Positions 9,406-17,444 of a stretch of DNA of 64,000 bases are shown one piece after another. This stretch comes from CAJXMH01 sp964001305. Its GTDB lineage: Bacteria > Bacteroidota > Bacteroidia > Flavobacteriales_E > Vicingaceae. The translations under genes and the position numbers were made by a program. The stretch spans positions 124,001 through 188,000 of the forward strand of contig CAXFAI010000019.1 in the NCBI GenBank assembly GCA_964001305.1, given 5' to 3'. The notes below the pieces were generated by a model. That model was not told the origin of the DNA, ran no database searches, and saw only the letters and a program-made list of their open reading frames with translations. Positions within the stretch are counted from its first letter, which is position 1. Each line of letters begins with the position of its first letter.

Positions 9406-9867
9406 TTAACAACAACCACCTCCTGGAGTACAACAGCTAGAAGCTTCTGCTTGAGTAACTTCTTCTTTGGCCTCTGGTATTCCACATTTGTCTTTAGCTA
9501 AACAATCTGTTTGCATCGGACTTAAATAAAAGCGTTGGTTTTTGAATACTAAATTGTATTTCCCGATGGTTGGCCCTTGATATTCGACCTCTACCTCCAA
9601 GTCAGGAATGTTTAACACCTCTTCAGAAAGCGTGATTATTTTGGTCAACTTTTCTGGGTGGAGACGATGATCATAATCATTGGCTTCCCACAATTGAAAA
9701 TTTACTTTTTGCTCTTTTCTAACGGTACCACCGCAGTCAATAAAGTGCTTGTTTACCAAACCTACTTCGGTTACGTGAAAATGACGAGGAACAAGCTCGC
9801 CGTTAGGTAACTCAAAAATGAGTTCTTCTACTTGATTTAGTTTTTCTTTTACTTCTGATAGTTTCAT
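9406..9867 (-). CDS. DUF6428 family protein with cysteine-rich tail
   Basis: A 153-residue soluble protein recognisable as DUF6428 from MKLSEVKEKLNQ, the LVPRHFHVTEVG segment and the HRLHPEKL helix. The family commonly sits in arsenic operons and has no assigned biochemical role. Striking here is the C-terminal tail, with CLAKDKC then a final stretch with vicinal cysteines (SSCCTPGGGCC), which resembles soft-metal binding motifs. Located between arsR and arsC on the same strand. A role as an arsenite-binding chaperone or buffer is inference from the tail and context. Confidence 0.85.
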   Translation of the reverse strand: MKLSEVKEKLNQVEELIFELPNGELVPRHFHVTEVGLVNKHFIDCGGTVRKEQKVNFQLWEANDYDHRLHPEKLTKIITLSEEVLNIPDLEVEVEYQGPTIGKYNLVFKNQRFYLSPMQTDCLAKDKCGIPEAKEEVTQAEASSCCTPGGGCC

Positions 9868-9903
9868 TTTGAAATGTTTAGTTTGTCTATTTTATTTTGC
9901 TTG

Positions 9904-9925
9904 CATCTCGACTCCGCTCGATGTC
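9904..9925. repeat. Fragment resembling the dispersed Bacteroidota repeat
   Basis: The arsR-DUF6428 gap contains CATCTCGACTCCGCTCGATG, which can fold (CATC/GATG with TCGA on both sides) and resembles short GC-rich repeats scattered between genes in many Bacteroidota genomes. It stands out from its AT-rich surroundings. Only one copy is visible in the window, so its repeat status is from general knowledge. Confidence 0.4.
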
Positions 9926-9998
9926 CAAGCAAAAGAAGCTTTTTAGTGTAAAAGTTAAAAGGGTCTTCCAACCATCATTTTATTTCAAAAAATGTGTC

Positions 9999-10328
9999 TC
10001 AACAACACTCCCTTGGATTTGCATAAGAATCAAAAAGCTCATGAAAAAGGCTTTTAGTTTCATCCCACTTAACAGCATCAATACAATAACACATGGAGTT
10101 TCCTTCAATGTCTCCTTTGATTAAACCAGCCGTTTTCAACTCTTTTAAATGCTGTGAAATGGTTGATTGTGCCAAGCCTAACTCCTCTACTAAATCTGAG
10201 TTGATGCATGTATTAAGTTTGATTAAATGCTGCAAAATGGCCAAGCGCGCAGGATGTGCTAAAAGCTTGGCCAAAGCCGCTAATTGATTTTGCTCTTCTG
10301 TAAATAGATTTGTTTTGGTTACTCCCAT
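9999..10328 (-). CDS. arsR: ArsR-family metalloregulatory repressor
   Basis: A 109-residue winged-helix repressor. The DNA-reading helix region is SDLVEELGLAQSTISQHLKE followed by the beta-wing LIKGDIEGNSMCYCID. The classic ELCVCD As(III) site in the recognition helix is absent; instead cysteines are at 41, 80, 82 and a C-terminal pair 108-109, so the metal site must differ. The ATG at 10328 is chosen over an upstream in-frame codon at 10349 that would lie in the operator. It is the first gene of the ars operon, separated by 131 bases from DUF6428, and probably represses its own promoter through the palindrome just upstream. Confidence 0.94.
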   Translation of the reverse strand: MGVTKTNLFTEEQNQLAALAKLLAHPARLAILQHLIKLNTCINSDLVEELGLAQSTISQHLKELKTAGLIKGDIEGNSMCYCIDAVKWDETKSLFHELFDSYANPRECC

Positions 10329-10341
10329 TGCAATATTTTTA

Positions 10342-10359
10342 TATCGCAATATTACGATA
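10342..10359. promoter_or_regulatory. Probable ArsR operator palindrome
   Basis: The 18-base site TATCGCAATATTACGATA is a near-perfect palindrome with a single mismatched pair (C10347/A10354). It ends 13 bases before the arsR start codon. ArsR/SmtB-type repressors bind imperfect 12-2-12-like palindromes in this position, and ATATCG..CGATAT-type sites are common in Bacteroidota. A half-copy (CAATATT) lies at 10330-10336. Confidence 0.8.
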
Positions 10360-10764
10360 CTTATTTAAATCTGATTAAACTTGAATGGATATTATTCAAA
10401 AACGAGAAATAAATGTTCTAATTCTCTAAAAAAAGTGTACGGTCTTAGAAAAAATGCTATTTCACAGAGAGCCACAAAGTAGTCTCAAAGTTTCACTAAG
10501 GTCTTCCATACAAATTCAATTGTACCTGAGAACAAACCGTCTTATCTATTTAGTTAAAACATTTACACGGTATCTTCAAAAATTAGAAAAGAGTGTAATT
10601 AACCCATCTCAGAGTAACTCTGTTCAACTTCGTGATACTTTGTGGAATAACTCTCTCAAAATAGTCTACGGTTATAGAAACGCTTCCATTTCACAAAGCC
10701 ACAAAGTAGCCAAAGAGTTTTACTAAGATTTAAAGCCACTAACACTTGACTTTATGCTTTCGGC
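10360..10764. other. Gene-free stretch upstream of ars operon and downstream of aspartokinase
   Basis: No credible gene is present. The left edge is the ars promoter region, and most of the remainder is degenerate repeat (listed separately). A 90-codon open frame at 10454-10726 translates the repeat itself and has no protein-like features. Confidence 0.6.
10437..10732. repeat. Cluster of degenerate 'cacaaagt' repeats (two direct, one inverted copy)
   Basis: Copy A (10437-10506) and copy B (10666-10732) share TACGGT..TAGAAA, TTTCACA.AG, CCACAAAGTAG and the ending TTT.ACTAAG. A third copy lies inverted between them at about 10606-10653; its reverse complement reads CCACAAAGTATCACGAAGTT followed by ACAGAGTTACTCTGAG. 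The copies differ at many positions, so they are old. This looks like the CACAGAG/CACAAAG-type dispersed intergenic repeat reported in various Bacteroidota; mobility or function is unknown. Confidence 0.65.
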
Positions 10765-12039
10765 TTAAAGCTTTTTCAAGACAAACCTTGCTGTATTTCT
10801 ACTCTTTTGCTCCAATAAATTGCTCTTGCCATGCAGCAGTTCTTCAATAATGTCTTCGGTATAATGTCGAATAGTAAGCAATTCCACAGCTTTGTTGTAA
10901 GTTACTTTATACTCCTCTTGCAATGCTTTAATCAAGTTTTCAATTTTTGGACTTTCATCATCCACACAAACTGAGAAACTAATGGCCGAATTTTGCATCA
11001 TGTTAATGCTGATTCCATGTTCAGCAAATAGCCTATAAATGTCACTCAAATTGCTTTCCGCAATAAAAGCAAACTCTTTAGAGGCAATGGAAATCAAAAT
11101 TTGGTTGGGCTTATGAATGTAGGATGGCACCAAAGAATCGGAAGCCATATTGGCATCAATCAAAGTCCCTCGATTAGAAGGATTAACAAAGGATTTTACA
11201 TACAATGGAATGTTGGCATTATGCAGCGGCTTTATGGTTTTAGGATGAATAACAGAGGCTCCAAAATAGGCCAATTCTACCGCCTCTCGATACGAGATAT
11301 TATTCAGCTTAACCGTTTTCTCAAAATACTTTGGATCCGCATTAAGCATGCCTTCCACATCCTTCCAAATCACAACTTCTTTGGCCTTTAAAGCACTGGC
11401 AATTATAGCTGCTGAAAAGTCAGAGCCTTCTCTACCTAAAGTAGACGTAAAATTCTCTGAAGTGGCTCCTATAAATCCTTGAGTAATCATAATTTCACTT
11501 TGGTGCTTCTCAAAATAAGTCCCCATCACCTTTCCTATCAAAGTATTTGTTAAGTCCCAATCTACATTAGCCTTACGGTATTGGTTATCGGTTCGAATAA
11601 TGTCTCTGGCATCCAGCCATTTGTTCTCAATTCCCTCTATTTCCAGATAGGCTGAAATAATTTTAGTAGAAAGCATTTCGCCCAAACCCACCATTTGATC
11701 GTACTCAAAATCATAGGTTCCAACTGGTTCATCTTCTATTTGCCATTCTACCTCAACAAAGGTGTTGTGTATTTCTTGATAAATTTTATGCTTCTGATCT
11801 GGAAATAGATTTTCCATAATTTGAAAATGAAACGCTTTAATTTGCTCCAATTCTTCAGCAGCATTACCTTCTTTTAAGTAAAATGCACGCAGCAATTTTT
11901 CAAAGGCATTGGTGGTTTTACCCATAGCAGAAACTACAATCGCAATTCTATCTTCGTGATAAGTTTTTATTATCTCGGCTACATTTTTTACCGCTTCAGC
12001 ATCTTTTACCGATGCTCCTCCAAACTTAAATACCTTCAT
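10765..12039 (-). CDS. lysC: Aspartate kinase (monofunctional)
   Basis: A 424-residue aspartokinase, which phosphorylates aspartate in the first step to lysine, threonine and methionine. Seen: N-terminal KFGGASV (the family usually has KFGGTSV), the GLGEMLSTKIISAYL segment, the TLGREGSDFSAAIIA substrate-binding motif, and VEGMLNADPKYF. The last ~130 residues form ACT-type regulatory domains (ISINMMQNSAISFSVCVDD), suggesting end-product feedback. No homoserine dehydrogenase domain is fused. The GNAT gene lies immediately upstream (3-base gap), so the two are probably co-transcribed. The exact isozyme (lysine- or threonine-sensitive) cannot be told. Confidence 0.93.
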   Translation of the reverse strand: MKVFKFGGASVKDAEAVKNVAEIIKTYHEDRIAIVVSAMGKTTNAFEKLLRAFYLKEGNAAEELEQIKAFHFQIMENLFPDQKHKIYQEIHNTFVEVEWQIEDEPVGTYDFEYDQMVGLGEMLSTKIISAYLEIEGIENKWLDARDIIRTDNQYRKANVDWDLTNTLIGKVMGTYFEKHQSEIMITQGFIGATSENFTSTLGREGSDFSAAIIASALKAKEVVIWKDVEGMLNADPKYFEKTVKLNNISYREAVELAYFGASVIHPKTIKPLHNANIPLYVKSFVNPSNRGTLIDANMASDSLVPSYIHKPNQILISIASKEFAFIAESNLSDIYRLFAEHGISINMMQNSAISFSVCVDDESPKIENLIKALQEEYKVTYNKAVELLTIRHYTEDIIEELLHGKSNLLEQKSRNTARFVLKKL

Positions 12040-12042
12040 TCA

Positions 12043-12513
12043 TTAAAATTTAGCTTGTAAATCTTCTCTTCTGAATTTACAATTGATCCACTCTTCGTCT
12101 AATTCTGCTCCTGCGCTTTTGTAAAATTGAATAGCAGGCTCATTCCAATCAAGCACTTGCCATTCCATTCTACCGCTGTTTCGCTTTTTTGCTTCTTGGG
12201 CTACGGCTAAAAAAAGCGCTTTGCCCGCACCAATTCCTCGATACTTTTCTGTTACTATCAAGTCTTCCAAATAAATGGAACGACCTTTCCATGTGCTATA
12301 CTTTTCATAAAAAAGTGCAATTCCAATAACCTCTCCCTCCTTTTCAGCCACCAATAAATCATAAATGGCGTTTTCTCCAAAGCCATCTTCTTCAAGCTTC
12401 TGTAAGCTCAAGGTCATTTCTTCTTCAGCTTTTTCATAAATAGCCAATTCTTTAATCAGCGCATGAGCGGCCTTACAATCTTCCTTTTTTGCAGGACGAA
12501 CAATAAAATTCAT
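12043..12513 (-). CDS. GNAT family N-acetyltransferase
   Basis: A 156-residue GCN5-related acetyltransferase, using acetyl-CoA to acylate an amine. Seen: the acetyl-CoA P-loop VTEKYRGIGAGKALFLAVAQ (R-x-x-G-x-G/A pattern), the upstream strand SIYLEDLIV, and the C-terminal WNEPAIQFYKSAGAE. This resembles diamine acetyltransferase-like members, but the substrate is uncertain. The ATG at 12513 (MNFIVRPAKKEDC) is preferred to an upstream in-frame codon at 12546. It precedes aspartokinase on the same strand by 3 bases and is divergent from fbp. Confidence 0.88.
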   Translation of the reverse strand: MNFIVRPAKKEDCKAAHALIKELAIYEKAEEEMTLSLQKLEEDGFGENAIYDLLVAEKEGEVIGIALFYEKYSTWKGRSIYLEDLIVTEKYRGIGAGKALFLAVAQEAKKRNSGRMEWQVLDWNEPAIQFYKSAGAELDEEWINCKFRREDLQAKF

Positions 12514-12624
12514 AATTGGGAATTTCAGCAAAAATAAAGAAAGCAAATACGCTTAAAAAGGCACTTTCGGCACTGCTTCTAGTTTCCGATATTTGCGCAC
12601 TTTAGCAATTACTAATCCGATATT

Positions 12625-13626
12625 ATGAACGGTGTAAAGACACTCAGTGAATTCATTCACGAAAGACAAGATGATTTTCCATTTGCAACAGGCGATTTAA
12701 GCAATTTACTAAACGACATTGTTATTGCTTCTAAAATTGTAAACCGCGAAGTAAACAAAGCAGGTTTAGCCGATATTTTAGGTGCTACAGAGACAGAAAA
12801 CATACAAGGAGAGACCCAGCAAAAATTAGATGTATTTGCTGATAATCAATTTATTTCTGCTTTGAAAAACGGCGGAGAAGCTTGTGCCATTGCATCAGAA
12901 GAAAATGATGAGTTTGTTGCCTTTACCGATGAAAAATCAAAACAAGGAAAGTATGTAGTTGCTTTTGACCCTTTAGACGGTTCTTCAAACATTGATGTAA
13001 ACGTTTCTATTGGCACCATTTTTAGCATTTACAGAAGAGTGTCAGAGGTAGGAACAGTCGCTGAAGAAAGAGATTTTTTACAAAAAGGAGATCATCAAGT
13101 AGCAGCGGGTTATGTTATCTACGGCTCTTCAACCATGTTGGTTTATACCACTGGGAAAGGCGTAAATGGGTTTACACTAGACCCGTCCATAGGAGAATTT
13201 TGTTTGTCACATCCACAATTAAAGATTCCGGAGAGTGGAAAAATATATTCCATCAATGAAGGGAATATGGCCTATTGTTCTGAAGCCATCAATAACTATG
13301 TAGCTTATTGCAAAGAAGTAGACAAAGCGACAAAGCGTCCGTATTCTGCCCGTTACATTGGTTCGATGGTAGCAGATTTTCATCGGAATTTAATCAAAGG
13401 TGGAATTTTTATGTACCCCGAAACTACTAAAGCACCTAACGGAAAATTGAGATTGCTATACGAATGCAATCCAATGGGTTTTTTAATGGAACAAGCAGGC
13501 GGAATTGCCACTATTGGTAACAAACGAATCATGGAAGTAGAGCCCACTGAGTTGCATCAGCGTGTTCCTACTATTTTGGGTTCTAAGCAAATGGTAGAAA
13601 AATTATTATCTTTCTACTCTGCTTAA
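12625..13626 (+). CDS. fbp: Fructose-1,6-bisphosphatase, class I
   Basis: A 333-residue class I FBPase, which hydrolyses fructose 1,6-bisphosphate in gluconeogenesis. Seen: the metal-binding signature FDPLDGSSNIDVNVSIGTIF near residue 113, upstream EENDEFV, the substrate region ARYIGSMVADFHRNL, and LRLLYECNPMGFLMEQAGG. Length is normal for the family. It stands alone on the plus strand, 5 bases before the following histidine kinase gene, so the two may share a transcript, though no functional link is obvious. Confidence 0.97.
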   Translation: MNGVKTLSEFIHERQDDFPFATGDLSNLLNDIVIASKIVNREVNKAGLADILGATETENIQGETQQKLDVFADNQFISALKNGGEACAIASEENDEFVAFTDEKSKQGKYVVAFDPLDGSSNIDVNVSIGTIFSIYRRVSEVGTVAEERDFLQKGDHQVAAGYVIYGSSTMLVYTTGKGVNGFTLDPSIGEFCLSHPQLKIPESGKIYSINEGNMAYCSEAINNYVAYCKEVDKATKRPYSARYIGSMVADFHRNLIKGGIFMYPETTKAPNGKLRLLYECNPMGFLMEQAGGIATIGNKRIMEVEPTELHQRVPTILGSKQMVEKLLSFYSA

Positions 13627-13631
13627 CCTAT

Positions 13632-15668
13632 ATGAAAAAACAATCTTCAGTAATTATCTTGTTTCTGGGCTTGATGGTCTCGACATTAGCTGTTTCGGGA
13701 CAAAACGCTGTTGAGAAAAACTATCAATATGCCCTTGAAATTTTAGATTCAGCAAAAAATACTGAAGACACCCTTGCTTTTGAAAAATACATTGATGAAC
13801 TGATTGTACTCAGCGATGACCTTCGCGACTCTGCATTGTTTAACATCTTTGACAAAAGCATGTTTTTGTTAAGCACAAACTACCATGTAGATAAAGTTTA
13901 TAAGTTAGCACAAAAACAGTACATAAAATCAGCTGCAGAAAGAGATACATTGTTGATGGCTCACGCCAGAAAGCATCTTTCAGCAAGTAGTTTCAAACTT
14001 TTTCAATATGACAGTTGCGAAGTTCACTTAAATAAAGGGATAGCACTTTTCAAACACTTAAATGACATTGATAATGCCGGTTTTTTAACCTTAAGGTTAG
14101 GAGGACTTTATTACACACAAGGAAATTACACGGAAGCGCTAAATAAAGCCTTTGAGGCGGCAGAATTATTTAAGTCTATCAATCAGCAAAGACAGTTGGC
14201 TTTAGTTTACATGCAACTTGGTAATATTTATTACTTGCTAAAGGACTATTCAGAAGCCGGTGATTATTATGATTTATCTATTGATTATTACGATTTAATC
14301 AATGATTCCCTAGGTAAATCATACTCCATTTCTAATCTTGGTTTAGTTAAAATAAAACAAGATAGCTTTCAATTGGGTATTGATTTACAAAGAGAAGCAT
14401 TGCCTTTGTTGAAAAAACAGGGTGAGCTATATTCAGTGGGAAACACCTATCATTATCTGGCAGAGGCATTCTTAGAATTAAACATGCTTGATAGTGCCAG
14501 ATATTATTTAAGTAAAAGTGATGCTATTAATCAGCAAACAAAATACATGGAAGGAAATGCGTTTAGCAAATACCTTCTTGCCCAAATTGTAGCTAAAGAC
14601 AATCAGTTAGACTCTGCAATTATCTACGGTGAAAATGCTCTAAAACTATTGGCCCCTGTTCATAAATACGAATTGGAAAAGTCAATTAGTTTGAGTCTTT
14701 CTAAATGGTATGCTCAGTTATACAATTATAATAAAGCCTATAAATATCTTGAAAGAAGTCAACAGCTTATTGATAGCTTAGATTTTGATATCAACTCAAT
14801 TCACAGCATAGTTGTTGACCAAAAAGGGAAGCTAGAACGTGCTGAATTTGAATTAAAACTTGCGCAACAAAAAGATCTTTTGCAGGAAGAAGAAAAAAGA
14901 AACCAGCAATTGTTAATTGTACTACTAGCAATAGTTTCTGTAATCCTTATTTTTTTTATTGGAATTCTTTCTACCGCCAATAAAAGAAACAAATTACTGA
15001 ACAAAAGACTTACTGAAAACCAAAATAATTTAGAACAAGAGCTTTTAAATAAGCGATCATTACTTAAAGAAATTCACCATCGGGTAAAAAACAACTTACA
15101 AATAATTTCAAGTATGTTGAGCATTCAAGCTGAATATGTAAAAAATCCGCAGCTTGATTTAATCATACAAGAATGCAAGAGTCGAATAGTTTCCATGTCT
15201 TTAATTCACGAAAACTTATACAAACGTGAAGATAGTGAGCAATCGCTTTTTAGTAATTACATCAAAGAGCTAATTCCTCAATTAATAGAAACCTATCACA
15301 TTGATGAAAACAAAATTTCATTAGAAATGGATATTGACGATTTCGCTCTTTCTTTAGACGATTCTATCCCCTGCGGACTAATAATTAACGAACTAGTTTC
15401 CAACTCTTTAAAACATGCCTTCCCAAACAACCAAGCAGGTAAAATAAGTATTATCCTCAAGCAAAAAGGAGAATATATTGATCTACTTGTTGAAGACAAT
15501 GGTATTGGGCTAAATCAAAAAATTGACCCGGAGACACAAGACACATTTGGTTTCTTATTGATTTATTCATTGAGTAGTCAATTGCAAGCCGAAGTTAATC
15601 TTAATGATCAAAAAGGATTCTCTTTTCACCTCAAATGGAAAAGCAGTCATTCCACATCAATCGCTTAG
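13632..15668 (+). CDS. TPR sensor histidine kinase (HisKA_2 type), orphan
   Basis: A 678-residue hybrid: signal peptide (ends VSGQ near 24), a periplasmic region of tetratricopeptide repeats (about 90-380, e.g. LGNIYYLLKDYSEAGDYYD), one membrane helix (LLIVLLAIVSVILIFFIGIL, about 430-450), a coiled coil, then a HisKA_2 dimerisation domain with the phosphoacceptor in EIHHRVKNNLQIISSML (His482/483) and an HATPase domain (NELVSNSLKHAF, VEDNGIGL). It autophosphorylates and passes the phosphate to a response regulator, but none is encoded beside it. The signal sensed by the TPR sensor is unknown. Confidence 0.9.
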   Translation: MKKQSSVIILFLGLMVSTLAVSGQNAVEKNYQYALEILDSAKNTEDTLAFEKYIDELIVLSDDLRDSALFNIFDKSMFLLSTNYHVDKVYKLAQKQYIKSAAERDTLLMAHARKHLSASSFKLFQYDSCEVHLNKGIALFKHLNDIDNAGFLTLRLGGLYYTQGNYTEALNKAFEAAELFKSINQQRQLALVYMQLGNIYYLLKDYSEAGDYYDLSIDYYDLINDSLGKSYSISNLGLVKIKQDSFQLGIDLQREALPLLKKQGELYSVGNTYHYLAEAFLELNMLDSARYYLSKSDAINQQTKYMEGNAFSKYLLAQIVAKDNQLDSAIIYGENALKLLAPVHKYELEKSISLSLSKWYAQLYNYNKAYKYLERSQQLIDSLDFDINSIHSIVVDQKGKLERAEFELKLAQQKDLLQEEEKRNQQLLIVLLAIVSVILIFFIGILSTANKRNKLLNKRLTENQNNLEQELLNKRSLLKEIHHRVKNNLQIISSMLSIQAEYVKNPQLDLIIQECKSRIVSMSLIHENLYKREDSEQSLFSNYIKELIPQLIETYHIDENKISLEMDIDDFALSLDDSIPCGLIINELVSNSLKHAFPNNQAGKISIILKQKGEYIDLLVEDNGIGLNQKIDPETQDTFGFLLIYSLSSQLQAEVNLNDQKGFSFHLKWKSSHSTSIA

Positions 15669-15701
15669 AGAAATCATGATATTTAAAAAGATTTTATTGT
15701 T

Positions 15702-17435
15702 TTGAAATTATCAATTCGATATGTCCTGTTCATCTTTCTATTTGTAACTTGTATTGCAAGTTACTACTCAAGCATTCATCATGATTTTACTCAACTTGAT
15801 GATCAAGTTCAAGTGGTCAATAATGAAGCGATTCGAAAAATTAATTTCGTCAATTTAAAGGCGATTTTTTCAAGTACTTCGGTTGGCATGTATCAACCGT
15901 TAACTACAAGCTTCTATGCCATAATTTATACGATTTTTGGCAAAGAAGCTATAGGCTTTCATTGGGCCGCTTTGATTCTACATCTTATGAATGGTTTTCT
16001 CGTATTTAAACTACTTCATAAGCTTAAGCAAAAATGGGATCTCAGTTACTTTTTGTGTGCACTTTTCCTACTGCATCCCTTGCAAGTAGAAAGTGTGGCT
16101 TGGGTATCTGCCTTTAGCAATATCTGCTTCAGTTTCTTTTACTTACTCGGGCTAATTCAGTATGTAAATTTCAAAGAGCAGATGCATAAAAAGCATTACT
16201 ATTTCAGTTTGTTGTTTTTTGTTTTAAGCTTATTAGCAAAGCCCTCGGCAGTTACGCTTCCCTTACTTTTAATTGCTTTAGATTTCTTTTATGATTCTAG
16301 ATTTAGTCTAAAATTGTTTATTCAAAAGATTCCATTTTTTCTACTTTCTATTTTATTTGGACTAGTTACCTTGCAAACAAGAGAAACCGCTGGACATCTC
16401 TCTGACTTATCTCAAAGTTTTGGATTTCTAGATCGAATCGTTCTTATTGCTTACTCTATCCTTTTTTATCCGTTTAAATTTATACTTCCGGTAAATCTCT
16501 CAGCCTTTTACCCATACCCGACCTTAACGAATAATCATCTACCCTATCTCTATTATTTTACAGTACCTCTGGTGCTTTTAATTACATATCTACTTTATCG
16601 ATTTAGATCGAATAAGCTGCTAATCCTGGGAGCGCTTTTTTATAGTTTGAGTATTTCAGTAACACTTCAAATTGTAGCTGTTGGAAACCAGTTAACCACA
16701 GATCGATACATATATCTCCCCATGATTGGTTTACTTATTATGGCTGCTAGCTTGATTAGAGCCAAGCCAAAAATCATTTGGATTAGTACTGCCATTTTAG
16801 GATTTACGCTTGCCACAAAAACTACATTGAGGAGTCAAGTTTGGAAGAATGATCAATTCATTTGGGAAGATGTACTGCAGAAATATCCTGACGTAGCTCA
16901 AGCTCACAACAATTTAGGGTCCTACTTATTAGAAAAGAAAGGACAATCACAATCGGCTTTTAAGCACTTTAATAAAGCTATTGAATTAAAACCTTACTAC
17001 GCCGACGCCTATTCAAATCGAGGAAATTTATTTAGCCAAATGGGCAATAGTGAGAAAGCCATTGCTGATTTTAATCAAGCGATTCAACTCAGGCCACATG
17101 CCGATGCCTTTTTTAATCGGGCCAATGAAAAAGCAAAACTCGGACAGTTTAACGATGCCATTGCTGATTACACTGCAAGCATACAATTAAAAGCAAGCCC
17201 TGACGCATATACAAACAGAGCCTTTGCCTATCTAAGAAGCGCTAAAATACAAAAGGCTCAACAAGACTTAGATTTTGTAATTAATCAATTTCCGAATTTC
17301 GCTCAAGCATACTTTCTAAAAGGAATGATTGCTCAGCAAAATCAGCAATCTAATCAAGCGTGTTTTCTATTTAAACAAGCTGCCGGTAAAGGTCATGAAA
17401 AAGCAAAACAAGCACTAAAGCAATTATGTAATTAA
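15702..17435 (+). CDS. Multi-spanning TMTC-like membrane protein with C-terminal TPRs
   Basis: A 577-residue protein: about ten membrane helices (1-395), then four or so tetratricopeptide repeats (about 400-570, e.g. ALKPYYADAYSNRGNLF-type units). Signatures of the bacterial TMTC-like/GT-C group are present: the acidic first loop (TQLDDQVQVVNN), LFLLHPLQVESVAWVSAFSN, TTDRYIYLPMIGL, and QVWKNDQFIWEDVLQKYP just before the TPRs. Eukaryotic TMTCs transfer mannose from dolichol phosphate to protein; bacterial activity is unproven. The start is a TTG at 15702 that directly leads into the first membrane helix. It sits 9 bases before another membrane protein. Confidence 0.8.
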   Translation: MKLSIRYVLFIFLFVTCIASYYSSIHHDFTQLDDQVQVVNNEAIRKINFVNLKAIFSSTSVGMYQPLTTSFYAIIYTIFGKEAIGFHWAALILHLMNGFLVFKLLHKLKQKWDLSYFLCALFLLHPLQVESVAWVSAFSNICFSFFYLLGLIQYVNFKEQMHKKHYYFSLLFFVLSLLAKPSAVTLPLLLIALDFFYDSRFSLKLFIQKIPFFLLSILFGLVTLQTRETAGHLSDLSQSFGFLDRIVLIAYSILFYPFKFILPVNLSAFYPYPTLTNNHLPYLYYFTVPLVLLITYLLYRFRSNKLLILGALFYSLSISVTLQIVAVGNQLTTDRYIYLPMIGLLIMAASLIRAKPKIIWISTAILGFTLATKTTLRSQVWKNDQFIWEDVLQKYPDVAQAHNNLGSYLLEKKGQSQSAFKHFNKAIELKPYYADAYSNRGNLFSQMGNSEKAIADFNQAIQLRPHADAFFNRANEKAKLGQFNDAIADYTASIQLKASPDAYTNRAFAYLRSAKIQKAQQDLDFVINQFPNFAQAYFLKGMIAQQNQQSNQACFLFKQAAGKGHEKAKQALKQLCN

Positions 17436-17444
17436 TCACATAGC

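Noticed and set aside
8771..9433. Longer start for the arsenate reductase at 9433
   Set aside because: The added 15 residues overlap the DUF6428 3' end and do not resemble the family; the ATG at 9388 is better.
10454..10726. 90-codon open frame before aspartokinase
   Set aside because: It translates the degenerate repeat cluster, has no ribosome-binding site and shows no recognisable domain.
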